A stretch of DNA of 64,000 nucleotides, taken from Apodemus sylvaticus (lineage: Eukaryota > Chordata > Mammalia > Rodentia > Muridae). The notes below the pieces were generated by a model. That model did no database searches. It was given only the letters and a program-made list of their open reading frames with translations, and had not been told where the DNA came from. A program made the position numbers and the translations under genes. This document shows positions 43,051-53,245 of this stretch, piece by piece. The stretch is taken from the NCBI RefSeq assembly GCF_947179515.1, contig NC_067481.1, positions 41,458,547 through 41,522,546 on the forward strand, read 5' to 3'. Position 1 is the first letter of the stretch. The number at the start of each line of letters is the position of its first letter.

Positions 43051-43356
43051 TGTGTTTGTGTGTATATGCACGTGCCTGTGTGTAGGTAAAATCAGCCGTG
43101 GACATTATGCCTCAGGAGTCATCTACCTTGTATTTTGAGGGAGGGTGCTATTGGCCTGGAACTTACTGATTATGTTGAATAGGTTATACCGACAGACCAG
43201 TGAGCCCCAACATGCGCCTGTGTCTCCAATGTAGGAATTACAAGTGGATACCCTCTTGCTAAAATTATTTTTTAGCCCATGTTTTGGAGATGGAACTCAG
43301 GTCCTCGTGCTTACATAGTAAGCCTTTTACTGACTGCGCCATCTCCTCATCCCAGC
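43051..43356 (-). mobile_element. B4 SINE (antisense)
   Basis: 'tatgcctcaggagtcatcta' + 'ccttgtattttgag', 'ttggcctggaacttactgat', 'caatgtaggaattacaagtg', 'tggagatggaactcaggtcc' + 'tcgtgctta' and 'ccttttactgactgcgccat' + 'ctcctcatccc' make up a full antisense B4. Confidence 0.82.
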
Positions 43357-43836
43357 CCTAAGATATTCTAGTCATTGAGTTCTCCTGTGCAGGTTCCCAC
43401 TGGTTGTTCTCTACGGCTATGAAAGGGATGGTCTTGGTTTGTGTATGGGGCAAGGGACCTGTCAGTCACAGAAGTGTTTATGATAGTGTGGGCTGGACTC
43501 TGCTTTCCCATGAGCAGTTGAGGCAGGGTTGACATAGTGCTTGACACATAGATCCACTCAGATCTTCAGCAACGGCAAACAATGGCACCTGAACTGATGA
43601 AAGCCACTGTCCTTCTTTTAACCAATAGCAGAGACTCACAGTCCAGCGGTCACTCCTAGAAGCCACAGCACACTTTATATGCATTTCATCTCCCCTTCTC
43701 TGGTCCTGGAGTGATCCCAGAGTGGCATTGGAAATGGGAGTCTAGGGATGGTGCTGCTACCAAAGAATGGACCTCAAACCTGGAGGGGAACCTGTGTCCC
43801 TTGGCAAGGAAGGCAGATCACATGTCTTTGTAAAAT
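43357..43836. other. No feature recognised
   Basis: Unique-looking sequence to the left of the tandem duplication that hosts the ERV1-like LTR. Confidence 0.45.
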
Positions 43837-43875
43837 GCTAAGCTACAACACCCTTCACTCTGGCTAAGCTACAAC
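43837..43875. repeat. 26-bp tandem duplication, second unit split by an LTR
   Basis: GCTAAGCTACAAC occurs at 43837-43849 and 43863-43875. The rest of the unit, ACCCTTCACTCTGG, follows the first copy (43850-43863). After the LTR, ACCCTTCACTTTGG (44402-44415) completes the second copy. Confidence 0.85.
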
Positions 43876-44396
43876 TGAGAGACCCCCCCCCCCCCCACAC
43901 ACACAACTCATTTTTAGACCCTTAGCAATTAGTCTAAACACAGGGCAACTTGTTTTTTTTCTGCTCTCAGCCTAGAAAACCGTTAACCTTAAGATAGCAC
44001 TCCCTCCCTGCTCCAAAAACTCCCCGCTCCAAGGACTAGCTCCCACATTCCTGAGTCATCTGGCACCTTGCTCAAAGTAACTATGTTCGCCCAAGATAAC
44101 CTGTAACCTTCCGCTGAGCCATGAATTGACGCTTGATCTCCCCATTCCTTATGACATAGATCACTGCCTAAACCTCCCCTTTTCTTTGCAGTTTTCTTCT
44201 TTAAACCTCCCCTCTCCACACACACACACACTGCAGCTGCGAGAGATCGAACTCCTCTGCCCCTGCTAGGGACACGAGCTCTGCATATATAAACCTCGTG
44301 TGTTTGCATCAAGAACGGTGGTCTCTCATGATTTTTTGGGGTGTCATCTTATCCCAAGACTTGAGTGAGGGTTTCCCGGGATTTGGGAGTCTTTCA
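43876..44396 (+). mobile_element. Solo LTR, ERV1 (gammaretrovirus-like)
   Basis: It begins TGAGAGACCCCCC and ends GGGAGTCTTTCA, the usual TG...CA ends of this LTR class (tgaaagaccccc...gggtctttca). A TATA-like TATATAAA lies at 44286-44293 and the R/U5-like 'tttgcatcaagaac' follows. 521 bp. Flanking CAAC (43872-43875) and CAAT (44397-44400) are a probable 4-bp target duplication with one change, the size expected for this class. No primer-binding site or coding sequence follows, so it is a solo LTR. Confidence 0.8.
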
Positions 44397-45801
44397 CAAT
44401 CACCCTTCACTTTGGATCACAGCACAACAAATCCTCAAGGACAGTTTCTAAGTGCATGTGTTAAATCTCAAGGTTATTCTATAATTAAAAAGTTTAATAT
44501 CTTAAACAATAAAAATCCTATATTACTTAAGTACTTCCCCCATAAAGTATTGGGGGAGCGAGAAAGGGGGGCAAAGATGGAAATAAGAACAGAGTGTTCA
44601 AATATCACTTAATGCCTAAATGTCACGAGCTTAAAAAATTCAACAGAATTCTCATGCATTCTTTCCCACAGGGGGCTACTCTTTAAACAATGACCTTTAA
44701 AAAAAAAAAAACCGAAGCAAACAAACAGCTCCAATGCTGGTGACATATGTCCTTTATCTGTGTGGATATTTTACTACCCATAGCAGTGATGAATCTAATA
44801 TCAGCCCAAATGGTCAGTATTTTGGACAATGGCTTTTGGGTGTCTCCCAGGTTCTTGAGGACCACATGTGTGGGAGGGATTGATTCAGTTCTGGATTCTT
44901 CCATGATGAGATCGTTTCGATAGTTGCCATTTCCTGTGGTTGTAAAAATTCCATTTTGACCTTCTAGCTGCCATAAATGATTTCTAGACTCTGGAGGAGG
45001 CAGGGCTGGTGTGCAGAGCATCTATAGGAGCACGTATCAATCAAAGCACAGGTGCTCACTCCCTGAAGATCACAAGGCGGGGAGCGGAAGCTGGCACCAC
45101 CTGCTGGAAAGGGCACGGGATATGAAGTCTGGAGACAGGAAGTCATGCCTTGGGGGCCATAATAAACTCTCAGAGGGAGCCATCAGCCCAGGAAAGAAAT
45201 GTTTTCAGGTGATAGCAAACAAAGCAGGTGGGTTTTTTTGGTAGGTTTTTGGGAGGAGGTAACAGCTCTCCTGAGAATCCCCAGGAGGAAGTTACATTTG
45301 TAACTTCTCACAGATGCAGAAGGACACACTGAAAAATTTCTGTTGTTACTTTTAAGCATATGCGCACATGGAAATGGCCTTTCCAGGCTAGTCCAGTGTG
45401 GGAGCCTTGCCAAAGACAGAGGGTTGTTAATTGCTGACGAGTATAAATCAGAAATTTATTTTCAGAATTCTGCTGCATCTTGGATGATAACAAAGATCCC
45501 ATTTCCAGTCCTCTGTGTATCTTTGAAGACTCAGGGAACAAACACCCATTCCGGCATTAAGGGAAAGTTGACCTGCAAGCAGGTATTTGTACTGGGTGCC
45601 TCTGGTTCTTTCCTTTGAGCCTATCTTGAATATATTATAACTCTTATCTAGCTGCCCAGTGACCACTGCAAAACTGAATGAGTCAAGCCTCTATTCTTAT
45701 GTACTCAACAATGCTTGGCTCACGTGGCCATTCCTTCCTCCCCCCTCCCCACAAATTTCTTTGTTCCATAGGCTGCTAGAACACCTAGAACACACTTGTC
45801 A
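44397..45801. other. AT-rich left half, then unique sequence; one CTCF-like motif
   Basis: 44420-44730 is AT-rich with a poly-A at 44698-44711. No transposon is recognised. GGCACCACCTGCTGG at 45093-45107 is entered separately. Frames of up to 112 codons lack domains. Confidence 0.4.
45093..45107 (-). promoter_or_regulatory. CTCF-like motif
   Basis: Reverse complement CCAGCAGGTGGTGCC differs from the strong CTCF form CCAGCAGGTGGCGCC by one C-to-T change, as after CpG decay. Confidence 0.35.
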
Positions 45802-45878
<77 letters not shown>

Positions 45879-45912
45879 CCTCCCTCCCTCCCTCCCTCCC
45901 TCCCTCCCTCTG
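45802..45912. repeat. (CT)n followed by (CCCT)n
   Basis: About 35 CT units with one ATC interruption, then about nine CCCT units. Confidence 0.97.
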
Positions 45913-45947
45913 TGTAGGAGGAATGGCGGTGGCCACCTCTACATAAA

Positions 45948-46219
45948 TGTTGGGGCCTGTGCAGCCACAAAGGCATCTCCTACAGGAGGACCTAATTGAG
46001 GACAGCCAGAGAGTCCAAGGATTGCTGACAGATGTTGACAATGCCAGCCAATCAGGAACTACTGTTTAGAAGAGATGCTTTCTTGGGACCAGCGGAGCAT
46101 GGGTGTAGGGTATTAAAGGAGCTTGCAACAGTGTTCAGGTGAGCTTGCTGCAGTGTTTCTCACCTGCTCCTGGAGTCTGTGTCATTGATTCAGTACCACC
46201 TCATCTCCAACCCACCAAG
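45948..46219 (+). mobile_element. Probable ERV LTR (unassigned rodent family)
   Basis: It starts TGTTGGGGCC. A CCAAT box (46048-46053, CCAATC) lies about 60 bp before a TATTAAA (46111-46117), the arrangement of a retroviral U3 promoter. About 100 bp of R/U5-like sequence follows. No internal sequence. The class (ERVK is most likely) is a guess. Confidence 0.4.
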
Positions 46220-46234
46220 GGCAGGTAGGGCACA

Positions 46235-46345
46235 AGCAACATGTGTGTGTACTGCCACACCCAGACTTTTATGTGTGCTGAGGATGCACACTCAGGTTTT
46301 CATGCTTGTGTAACAGGCACTTTACTAGCCAAGCCCCCTAGAACG
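46235..46345 (-). mobile_element. B4 SINE head (antisense fragment)
   Basis: 'gtgtgtactgccacacccag', 'gaggatgcacactcaggttt' + 'tcatgcttgtg' and 'aggcactttactagccaagc' are the tRNA-like half of an antisense B4. Confidence 0.7.
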
Positions 46346-46457
46346 TAGCATTTTCCCAGTGTTCTTATCCCCCACACCTACCATTATTTCTTCTTTGTGT
46401 TCTTTCCTGTTTTCTCTTGATGTTTTAACAATGGAATTCTCAGTAGTCTTTGTACTG

Positions 46458-46562
46458 CTGCGCATAATGATTGACACCTGTAATTCTAACTGTCAGGACG
46501 CTAGAGCAGGAAGATGGTGAATTCCAAGATAGGTTGGGCTATGCTTGAAGATCCTACTACAA
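46458..46562 (+). mobile_element. Old B1-like SINE
   Basis: 'attgacacctgtaattctaa', 'ggacgctagagcaggaagat' and 'gaattccaagataggttggg' + 'ctatgcttg' follow a diverged sense B1. Confidence 0.55.
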
Positions 46563-46689
46563 TGATAAGAATGATCGTGGGTGTTCTTTACCTCATCCAG
46601 TCCTTGGTAACTTGATGCAGTGCTGTGGCTTTCAGGTCCATGATGGGTGGCATCACAAATGAAATGGTTGGATAACCACCCTTTCATAT

Positions 46690-47465
46690 GCTTAACTGAA
46701 AGGCTGCCAAGTGCTAATGCTCATAAACTCTGGCTCCATCATCTACTTCCCATCCACCTAATATCGTTTCTTGGATCTCTATTGCTTGACCTCAGCAAAA
46801 GTGACAACGTTGTGCCATTCCTATTCCAGAACCAAGCCCACTCTTCCTATGTGCCAGCTTATTTCAGACAGTAGCAACTCAATTTTTTGTGATGCTCAGT
46901 TACAAATCCTTGTCATTGTTCCCACCTCCTCTGTCCTATGGTGCCAACAGGCAAATTCATCTGGAAACCCTATCAGCTCCAGTTCAGAAGACATCCAGTG
47001 CTCACAATATTGTCTTTGCCCTGTGTGGGCTCAAAACATCATTCTCTGTTATTTCGTCTGTCCTTGGCCCCAAAGCAGCCAGCAGACTTGCACTAAGAGT
47101 CTAGTTCAAGTCAGTCTTCTGCTGAGTACTCCCTCTGCTGCATGCACACTGGCTCCTTCCTGATGTGGAAAGACTTTGCACAGAGAAACTTCTCTGCACA
47201 GAGAACCCCTCCTCTGGGTGGCTGCAGGATTCTCTGCCTCTACTTCAACATTGCTTCAACATCACTTTCTAATGAGCCTCCCCAGGACACCATTTTCAAA
47301 TGGAAGTCCCCTCTCTGACCCTTTTGTGTTTGATCTTGTCTTCCTGAATTGCTAAGGGGGTGGGTCTTCCCTGTTAGGCTCATTTTCTGTAGCTCAATGC
47401 CTAGAATTCTTGAAGCAGTGTGTGCCACACAGTGACATCCAGCCCATCCTTGCTGAATGAATGAT
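46690..47465 (+). mobile_element. L2 LINE 3' region, long copy
   Basis: Pyrimidine-rich ORF2-end/3' UTR sequence ends with 'gtagctcaatgcctagaatt' + 'cttgaagcagtgtgtgccac' and 'catccttgctgaatgaatga', the L2 terminus. About 775 bp, one of the longer ancient copies in the window. Confidence 0.6.
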
Positions 47466-47689
47466 GAAGTACCTGGACCAGCACTGTGGGAGCATTAATG
47501 GAGCTCTAAGAAGTCCATGGTTTCTGAGGAGAAAACAAAGAAGGTAGCAGTCATCAGGGAATGAAACTGGCTTTCAGGGTGCCTACACTGTTATATTGGT
47601 ACTCAAGCTCTGGGACCAAATGTTTCTGTTCCCTCCAGCACACAAAAGACTCCTTGCTACATGCTGTGGATAAATAAAGCTCTCACTTA

Positions 47690-47850
47690 TTGTCCTGGAG
47701 TTTGGGCTTCGCAAAAAGATAGGCGAGTTAAATGATCATGGGAGCACATTGAAAAGTAGACTCAGACAAGGGTAGAGAGAGTTAGGGCTTTGGGGGAAGG
47801 CCTCTCATGGGAAGTGATACTTGAGCTAGGATGAGTGCAGGTTGGACTCT
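47690..47850 (-). mobile_element. L2-like fragment (antisense)
   Basis: 'gggggaaggcctctcatggg' + 'aagtgatacttgagctagga' + 'tgagtgcagg' matches antisense L2 ('aaggcctctctgaggaggtgacatttgagctgagacctga'). Confidence 0.55.
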
Positions 47851-47929
47851 TGCCTTGGTTATAGGTAGATGTTACTATACTGCTGATGGAAAAATCTCCA
47901 GAGGTTTGGTCTTCACTGGGCTCTGAAGT

Positions 47930-48020
47930 CTCATTACTCAGTAAGTCACATGACTACATAAATAACCCTCTCCTCTCTTCTCAGTTTTCTCATCTGGAAT
48001 ATGAGAAATTTAGACCCCAA
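47930..48020 (+). mobile_element. MIR-like fragment (sense)
   Basis: 'agtaagtcacatgactacat' then 'cagttttctcatctggaata' + 'tgagaaattt' resembles MIR/MIR3 'cctcagtttcctcatctgtaaaatg'. Confidence 0.4.
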
Positions 48021-48164
48021 ACTCCTTGAAATTGCAGACTCTGATGACTAAACTTTGAATCAGACACTGGACCTGGACCTCTGGGCTACTTTCTCTCCTG
48101 CCTGGGAATGTGGCAATCTCCCTGTCATTTCTATTCTCCAATATAGTTCCTTGTCATATTTTGC

Positions 48165-48295
48165 CTTGTGTCTGTGTTTTTCACTAAGATTCTTGAAACA
48201 GACCCTTGGTTTTCTTTGTATGGGAATCTCACTTAGCTTCTAGAGTAGTGCCTTGGACACAATCTGTTCAGCAAGTGTTTGCTGAATTGATGGCA
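48165..48295 (+). mobile_element. L2 LINE 3' terminus
   Basis: 'gcttctagagtagtgccttg' + 'gacacaatctgttcagcaag' + 'tgtttgctgaattga' matches the L2 end 'cctagcacagtgcctggcacatagtaggcactcaataaatgtttgttgaatga'. Confidence 0.55.
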
Positions 48296-48434
48296 TGTTG
48301 TGGTTCAGAATGGAGTGGATACTGGATTCTGGAGAAAACATGGATGTGGATTTGTCCTTCTTGTCCTATGTAGGAAAAAGACAATAGAGCTATTCTGCTG
48401 TGGGAACAAGGGGCGTACACTGGGTTCTGTGTAG

Positions 48435-48575
48435 AGGAAAGAGTGGACACAGAAGCCAGACAGGCTACTCTACCCATTGTCAGCTGGGCAGCCTTCACCC
48501 CACTAGTAAACTTCTTTAATCTTCAGTTACTTTCTGTAGGTAAATGATACCCCTGCTCATCAGGGCAGCAAAAGG
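48435..48575 (+). mobile_element. MIR SINE (sense)
   Basis: 'gccagacaggctactctacc', 'gctgggcagccttcacccca' and 'ctttaatcttcagttacttt' + 'ctgtaggtaaatgatacccc' follow the MIR core order. Confidence 0.5.
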
Positions 48576-49109
48576 GTCTAGATGGAGTAACTTACATCAG
48601 GCTCCCGCTGAAGGCCCCTGTATATCCTTGACACATCATGTTGGGGAAAGTAGGAGATGCCAGAGATGGCAGGAGAGGTTTCTTGCTTTATCCAGAGAGA
48701 CTTTAAGGGCACAGGTCACTCTCCAGATCAGCTTTTCTGCTGCGACATTGTGTTTGGCAACTTCCTCTCTGCTCCTTGCATTTATTCCCTCCTCTTGACC
48801 ACCTCGTTATAACACCATGAAACAGGAACTGCCATGTTTAAGATCATGAGGACTCAAGACCACAGATACAAGTGTGCTCTGAGTCACCACATTTCCTGTT
48901 GCTAGGACACCAGCCCTCAGTGTGGGGGACCAGATCAAGCCACTCGATTGGTGCATTGTGGGTGGGCCTGATGCTCTCTGCTGGAAGCCCCCAGGGCAGA
49001 TTCTAAACCAGGAAACCACATGCCCAGAATAAGGCCAGGCAGTGAGCCCAACCTCTGGGTAATCCTTAGAAAAGAATGCAAACCAGAAAGGGAGAATGAT
49101 CATTTTGTA
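48576..49109. other. No feature recognised
   Basis: Unique-looking sequence between two MIR copies. Confidence 0.45.
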
Positions 49110-49270
49110 TCAGTTGGAGACACCAGGCTTTGAAGCAGAACCCAGGCCAGCAGCTCTTGGACATAACATTCCTCCCGTTGGTGACCAGCTGTGTGGCTTT
49201 GACAATCCAATTGCCTTCTTCATGTGGTTTTCTTCCTCTGTCAGTGGGGGCCAGAGCAGTCATCTGTAGA
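49110..49270 (+). mobile_element. MIR SINE (sense)
   Basis: 'caccaggctttgaagcagaa', 'accagctgtgtggctttgac' + 'aatccaattgcc' and 'gtggttttcttcctctgtca' are the MIR landmarks. Confidence 0.65.
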
Positions 49271-50429
49271 GCTGTTGATTAAACAACCTGCACACTGGCT
49301 GGTTGCATCCACTGCATTACAGCCGCTGCATCAGAACTGTCTTTTCTGCCCCAGCTGCTCAGTGATGGGGGCTCTGTCATGCCTCTTCAGAGACAAAAAA
49401 ACCAAGGCTCAGAAATATGCAACCTCATCTTCCCAGGTGGAGGAAGATGTGGTTGCTGTTTTGTCCCAGATCTTACATATCCTGCAGCCACTGTAGGACC
49501 TCCTGGAAATGGTGGTAGTACAGAGCAGACCTCTGCAGGGCTCCCCCTGCCCACCTTGGCCTACAGAAAGCACTCTGTGGTTAACACTGGAGGTGAGGTC
49601 AAGCTTCAGCAACAGAGGACTTCTCAAGCTCCTGCTAGCTCTGATCTCTGTGGCTTGGTCCTCCTCAGTCACACCTTCTTGCAAAGTCCCCTCACAACCT
49701 ACCAGTGGCCTGTGGAGGAGAGTGGGGAGATACCCTTGAATGTCCCATTGGGAGTGACTTGTACTTCTTTCCTTCTGAGTAAATTAATCCTCACCTTTTG
49801 GAGATGCCCCACCTGGGACTCTGAAAGCATTACTTTCTCCAAATTTGCATGCTGCAAAACAGGAGGAGCAGAGTTGGTGAGTGGGGGAGTAACTTCCTCT
49901 GGGCTACACAGCAAGAGGGTCTCTGGGCAGTGAGTGCCTTGGTGGCTGCCTTTAGCAGGGGACAGCAGAGATAAGGATAGAGACTCAAGCCTGTAGTAGA
50001 CCCATTCACCTTTAAAGATTCCATGAAGACATGGGTGGAGAAGCCTCTACCTTGGCTTTGCTCATTAGCTGGTGGATCCCATCATCACAGGGAGATGTCA
50101 GCCTCAGCCACCTGGCTTCTGCTTCCCTAAGAACACTGTCTAGGGTGCAGCAGCATGTCCATCTTGGTCAACATCTATGCTTCTGTGCAATTGGCAGAGC
50201 TTGCTTCCTCGGGTTAACAATGCAGGCAATGGAGCTCAGGAGACCCTAGGGACCAGGATCACAGCTGTGTTGAATGTTCAGATGCTGCATGTAGTGCCTT
50301 GACATCACATCAGTGCTACTATGGGCAGGGTAGCCATGTTTCCTATATGCTCTGAGGATCAGCTTTGCATGAAAAGGTCTTAATTCCATGGGTGACAGGC
50401 ATTGGGCACCAGGTCTGTACTCTAGCTCC
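49271..50429. other. No gene recognised (184-codon chance ORF)
   Basis: A plus frame 49379-49933 is open for 184 codons, but two other frames are open over the same bases, no domain is visible and no splice structure is evident. 49360-49440 may be a MIR trace. Confidence 0.4.
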
Positions 50430-50560
50430 TTAAGTCCTCTCAGCATCCTCTCCAGGTATTTTTGACTTATAGCCAAGGGAACCAAGGTCCAGAGAGGTGA
50501 CTTGTCCAAGACCTAGCACTGTTTGTGGAAGTGGAGACTGGCAGCCCCAGTGCCTAAGGA
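50430..50560 (-). mobile_element. MIR SINE (antisense)
   Basis: 'cctctcagcatcctctccag', 'gccaagggaaccaaggtcca' + 'gagaggtgacttgtccaaga' and 'gtggagactggcagcccca' are antisense MIR blocks. Confidence 0.65.
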
Positions 50561-50594
50561 TGGTGTCTCCTGGTCGGTGGTAGGGAGGGAGAGC

Positions 50595-50690
50595 AGGAAG
50601 GCTGGGTTTGCATCTCTGCTCTATTATGAGCAGGTCTTAGGCACAGTAGAGTGTAAGTTAACTCCTTGCTTCTCCTCCCAGGCTTTGTAC
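50595..50690 (+). mobile_element. MIR SINE fragment (sense)
   Basis: 'gctgggtttgcatctctgct' + 'ctattatgagcaggtcttag' resembles MIR 'gggttcgaatcccggctctgccacttac'. It is inverted relative to the preceding copy. Confidence 0.4.
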
Positions 50691-50749
50691 CATGGTAAAA
50701 GGATCTTGAGTAGAAGCCAGGAAGACATCCTGTTGTAGTGGGCACTGTA

Positions 50750-51160
50750 AAAGAGGAGGCAGTTTTTACTAGGAGAGTTTTACAGAGAAAGGTTGAAGAG
50801 AGAACAAATTAGACACAGAGAACCAGAGAATGAGAAGGAGCCAAAGGATTAGAACATGTTGCCAAAGTTAGTATGAAGCCAAGCAGAGCAAGTTAGTCAG
50901 AGGTTGAGAGAGTGGATCAGTCAGCTTGGAGAGGAGTTCGAACCCACACAGCTGAGTTGAATGAGCCAAACAGACTTCAGAAAGAACTATGAAGGGGTGA
51001 GCTTATTCAGAAGCAAGTCTTAGAGTCTGAAAACATTGTAGGCCCAGATAAGATTGGTATGGAGGCCAGAAGCTTCCAGGACTAGGCCTAGGTTATCAGA
51101 CTGAGTCAGTGAGCCTCAGAGATGACAATTATATCAGGTGAATGCAAGTTACTTTTACAG
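50750..51160 (+). mobile_element. Unassigned dispersed repeat, copy A
   Basis: 50780-50917 ('gagaaggagccaaaggatta' + 'gaacatgttgccaaagttag' + 'tatgaagccaagcagagcaa') recurs at 53125-53222 with few changes. Both copies later reach 'ttacttttacag'. The sequence has the GA-rich style of rodent ERV LTRs, but I cannot name the family. Confidence 0.5.
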
Positions 51161-51617
51161 GGCATCTTGGGTCCTGGGTTGCTTGCTACTTTCAGCTTCT
51201 TGATCTTAATCCGTTGGTTCTAGACCCACCAATGGCTCCCTTTTCATAAATTGCTCCATCTGCCTTGTCCATGGGTTTCCACCTCGGAAAGGCCCTTCTG
51301 TTTAAATGCTTATCTGTTTCCTGTGGTTAGTTTGGGGACAGATTACTTGAGCGTGTCTGAGTCACTGTCCCCTCCTTGAGTTCTACTGACTTGGCTCTTG
51401 GCCTTTTATGGTCCTCTTCCCATACCCTGGAAAGCCGCTCCTGTTCCACCCTGACCACCTGACTCCTTTGCCAGTGGCTCTAAGCCTCTTGCAGGGAAGC
51501 ATTCACTCCAGGCTCCCTCTTAGCCTTTGCAATGCCAGGTACCTTTCAGAGATGTCCAGGCACAGCCTTAACTCTTACATCCCTGTGAAACCAGCATTAG
51601 TTTCAGTGCTCTTACGG
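51161..51617. other. No feature recognised
   Basis: 51400-51600 is pyrimidine-rich and may be an L2 trace. It ends at the URR1 terminal repeat. Confidence 0.4.
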
Positions 51618-51842
51618 CAGTGGTTCTCAACCAGTGGATCATGACACCATCAGGGTGTTGAACAATTATTTCACAGGGTTTGTTTATCAATTATCCTACA
51701 TATCAAATATTTACACTATAATTCATAACAGTAGCAAAAGTAAATGGAATGATTTTGAAGTAGCAACAGAATAATTTTATGGTTGGGGATGCACCACAAC
51801 ATGAGGAACTGTAATAAAGGGGTTGTAGCATTGGAAACACAG
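51618..51842 (+). mobile_element. URR1 hAT-Charlie transposon
   Basis: Starts CAGTGGTTCTCAACCAGTGG and contains 'cataacagtagcaaaagtaa', 'aataattttatggttgggga' and 'caccacaacatgaggaactg'. The right terminal repeat is decayed ('agcattggaaacacagg'). Confidence 0.92.
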
Positions 51843-52124
51843 GGCTCAGATTTCAGAGACAGTGCTAGAAACCAGCCTTGGCAGGCTGGATAATGACAGC
51901 TAAGATGGAAGCAAGCAAAGAGAGGAACTTGGGTGCTTTGAGGAAGGCTCTGAAGAAGAGTGGGACCCATCTCTTCCCCAAGGCCACTAGAACTACATTG
52001 TATATGAAGTTTAGCAAACTCTGGAGAAGACAGATTCTTGAAGATTTTAGAGGCTTTGGGGTCCCTAAGCTTATAAGGCTCCATTGGTTATTTCAAGGTC
52101 TTAAGGATAGCTCCATTTCCTGTT

Positions 52125-52493
52125 GGGGACCACATTTTAGGGGCACCTTCTTTGAGTCAGAGCTGAGAGCACTGTTAGAGTTTCAACCTGGAGTTTCCCA
52201 GTGGGTGTTTGCCATTGGGGAGGTGGGGCCTGGCTGTCGGAAGGAGGCCACAAGAGTTTGGCATTTGCCTGTTGTGACTGGCTTTAGGTTCTGTCCTTGT
52301 GCTCTGCATCTGGTCCACTGTGGTGTGATCAGCCTTGTCCACATGCTTCCCCTGCTGAGAGCTGATCCACTATGCCTTCTCTGCCACCATGGGACTGCAA
52401 CCCTCTGAAACCATCAGCTAGAATTAACCTTTCCCCCTTAAGTTATTTCTCTGTTCATTATATGGCCTCAGGGAAGCAAAGGTAGCTAATACA
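52125..52493 (+). mobile_element. LTR, MaLR type (ORR1/MLT1-like)
   Basis: Landmarks in order: 'ccattggggaggtggggcct', 'gaaggaggccacaag', 'ccttctctgccaccatggga' + 'ctgcaaccctctgaaacc' and 'taacctttcccccttaagtt', ending 'ggtagctaataca'. A 176-codon open frame over 51878-52408 lies mostly in this LTR and is not a gene. Sequence just upstream (51850-52120) may be MaLR internal sequence. Confidence 0.7.
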
Positions 52494-52639
52494 GCCCCTG
52501 TGATATTTTACTTTTGGGAGCACCCTTCCTCTCTATTCCCATTTTAGGCATGTTGGGGGCCTGGAATGAAATTGGAGAGGGGGGTACTTGGGGAATGAGG
52601 TGTATTCAGCATCTGTTGCAGGATATTTGATCACAGTGT

Positions 52640-52914
52640 GAGCCCCAGGATTGTGTTACGGTGCGGCTCAGCTCTTAGCACACACCTTTAATCCTAAACA
52701 ATGAAGGTAAAGTTAGTTTGTAGAAGGAAGCAGCCATGTTTGAAAGTGATGTCTAATTGAGAGGCAGACAAAGTGATGAATCAGAGAAAGAATAGGATCT
52801 GCCCAACTCTCATGAGAAGAGAGAGAGAAAAGAGAGGCTGCTTAAGAGAGAGCAAGGTGGAGAAAGAAAGGAAGAGAGTGGGCAGTTTTAGCAGGGCAGT
52901 TGTACAGAGACAGG
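52640..52914 (+). mobile_element. Possible unassigned repeat adjoining copy B
   Basis: 'ctcttagcacacacctttaa' + 'tcctaaaca' has a B1-like flavour, and the following 'gaagcagccatgtttgaaag' and GA-rich sequence lead into the purine tract. It may be the 5' part of the element represented at 50750. Confidence 0.3.
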
Positions 52915-53124
52915 TTGCAGAGAGGGAGAGGGAGAGGGATGGGAATGGGGAGGGAATGGGGAGGGGAGGGAGAAGGGAGGGGAAGAGAGAGGGACAGGGA
53001 GGGGAGAGGGGAGGGGAAGAGAGAGAGGGAAGGGGAGGAGAGGGGAGGGGAAGAGAGAGAAAGAGAGAGGGGGAGGGAAGGGGGAGGGGAAGAGAGAGAG
53101 GGACAGGAAGAGAGAGAGTGCAAG
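52915..53124. repeat. Purine tract (GGGGA/GAGAGG)n
   Basis: About 200 bp of GGGGAGAG, GGGAAG and GAGAGA units with rare T or C. Confidence 0.95.
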
Positions 53125-53245
53125 CTAGACACATGTGAGGATAGATTGAGCCAGAGATTGAGAAGAAGCCAAAAGATTAGAACATTTTGCCAAAGTTAGT
53201 ATGAGGCCAAGCAGAACAAGTAAGAGAAAAAAAAATTACTTTTAC
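53125..53245 (+). mobile_element. Unassigned dispersed repeat, copy B
   Basis: 'gagaagaagccaaaagatta' + 'gaacattttgccaaagttag' + 'tatgaggccaagcagaacaa' parallels copy A. It then jumps to 'attacttttacag', lacking about 230 bp that copy A has (50918-51145). Confidence 0.55.

Noticed and set aside
49379..49933. 184-codon open frame
   Set aside because: Two alternative frames are open over the same bases, so this reflects local base composition. No domain.
51878..52408. 176-codon open frame
   Set aside because: It lies largely in a MaLR-type LTR, which is noncoding.
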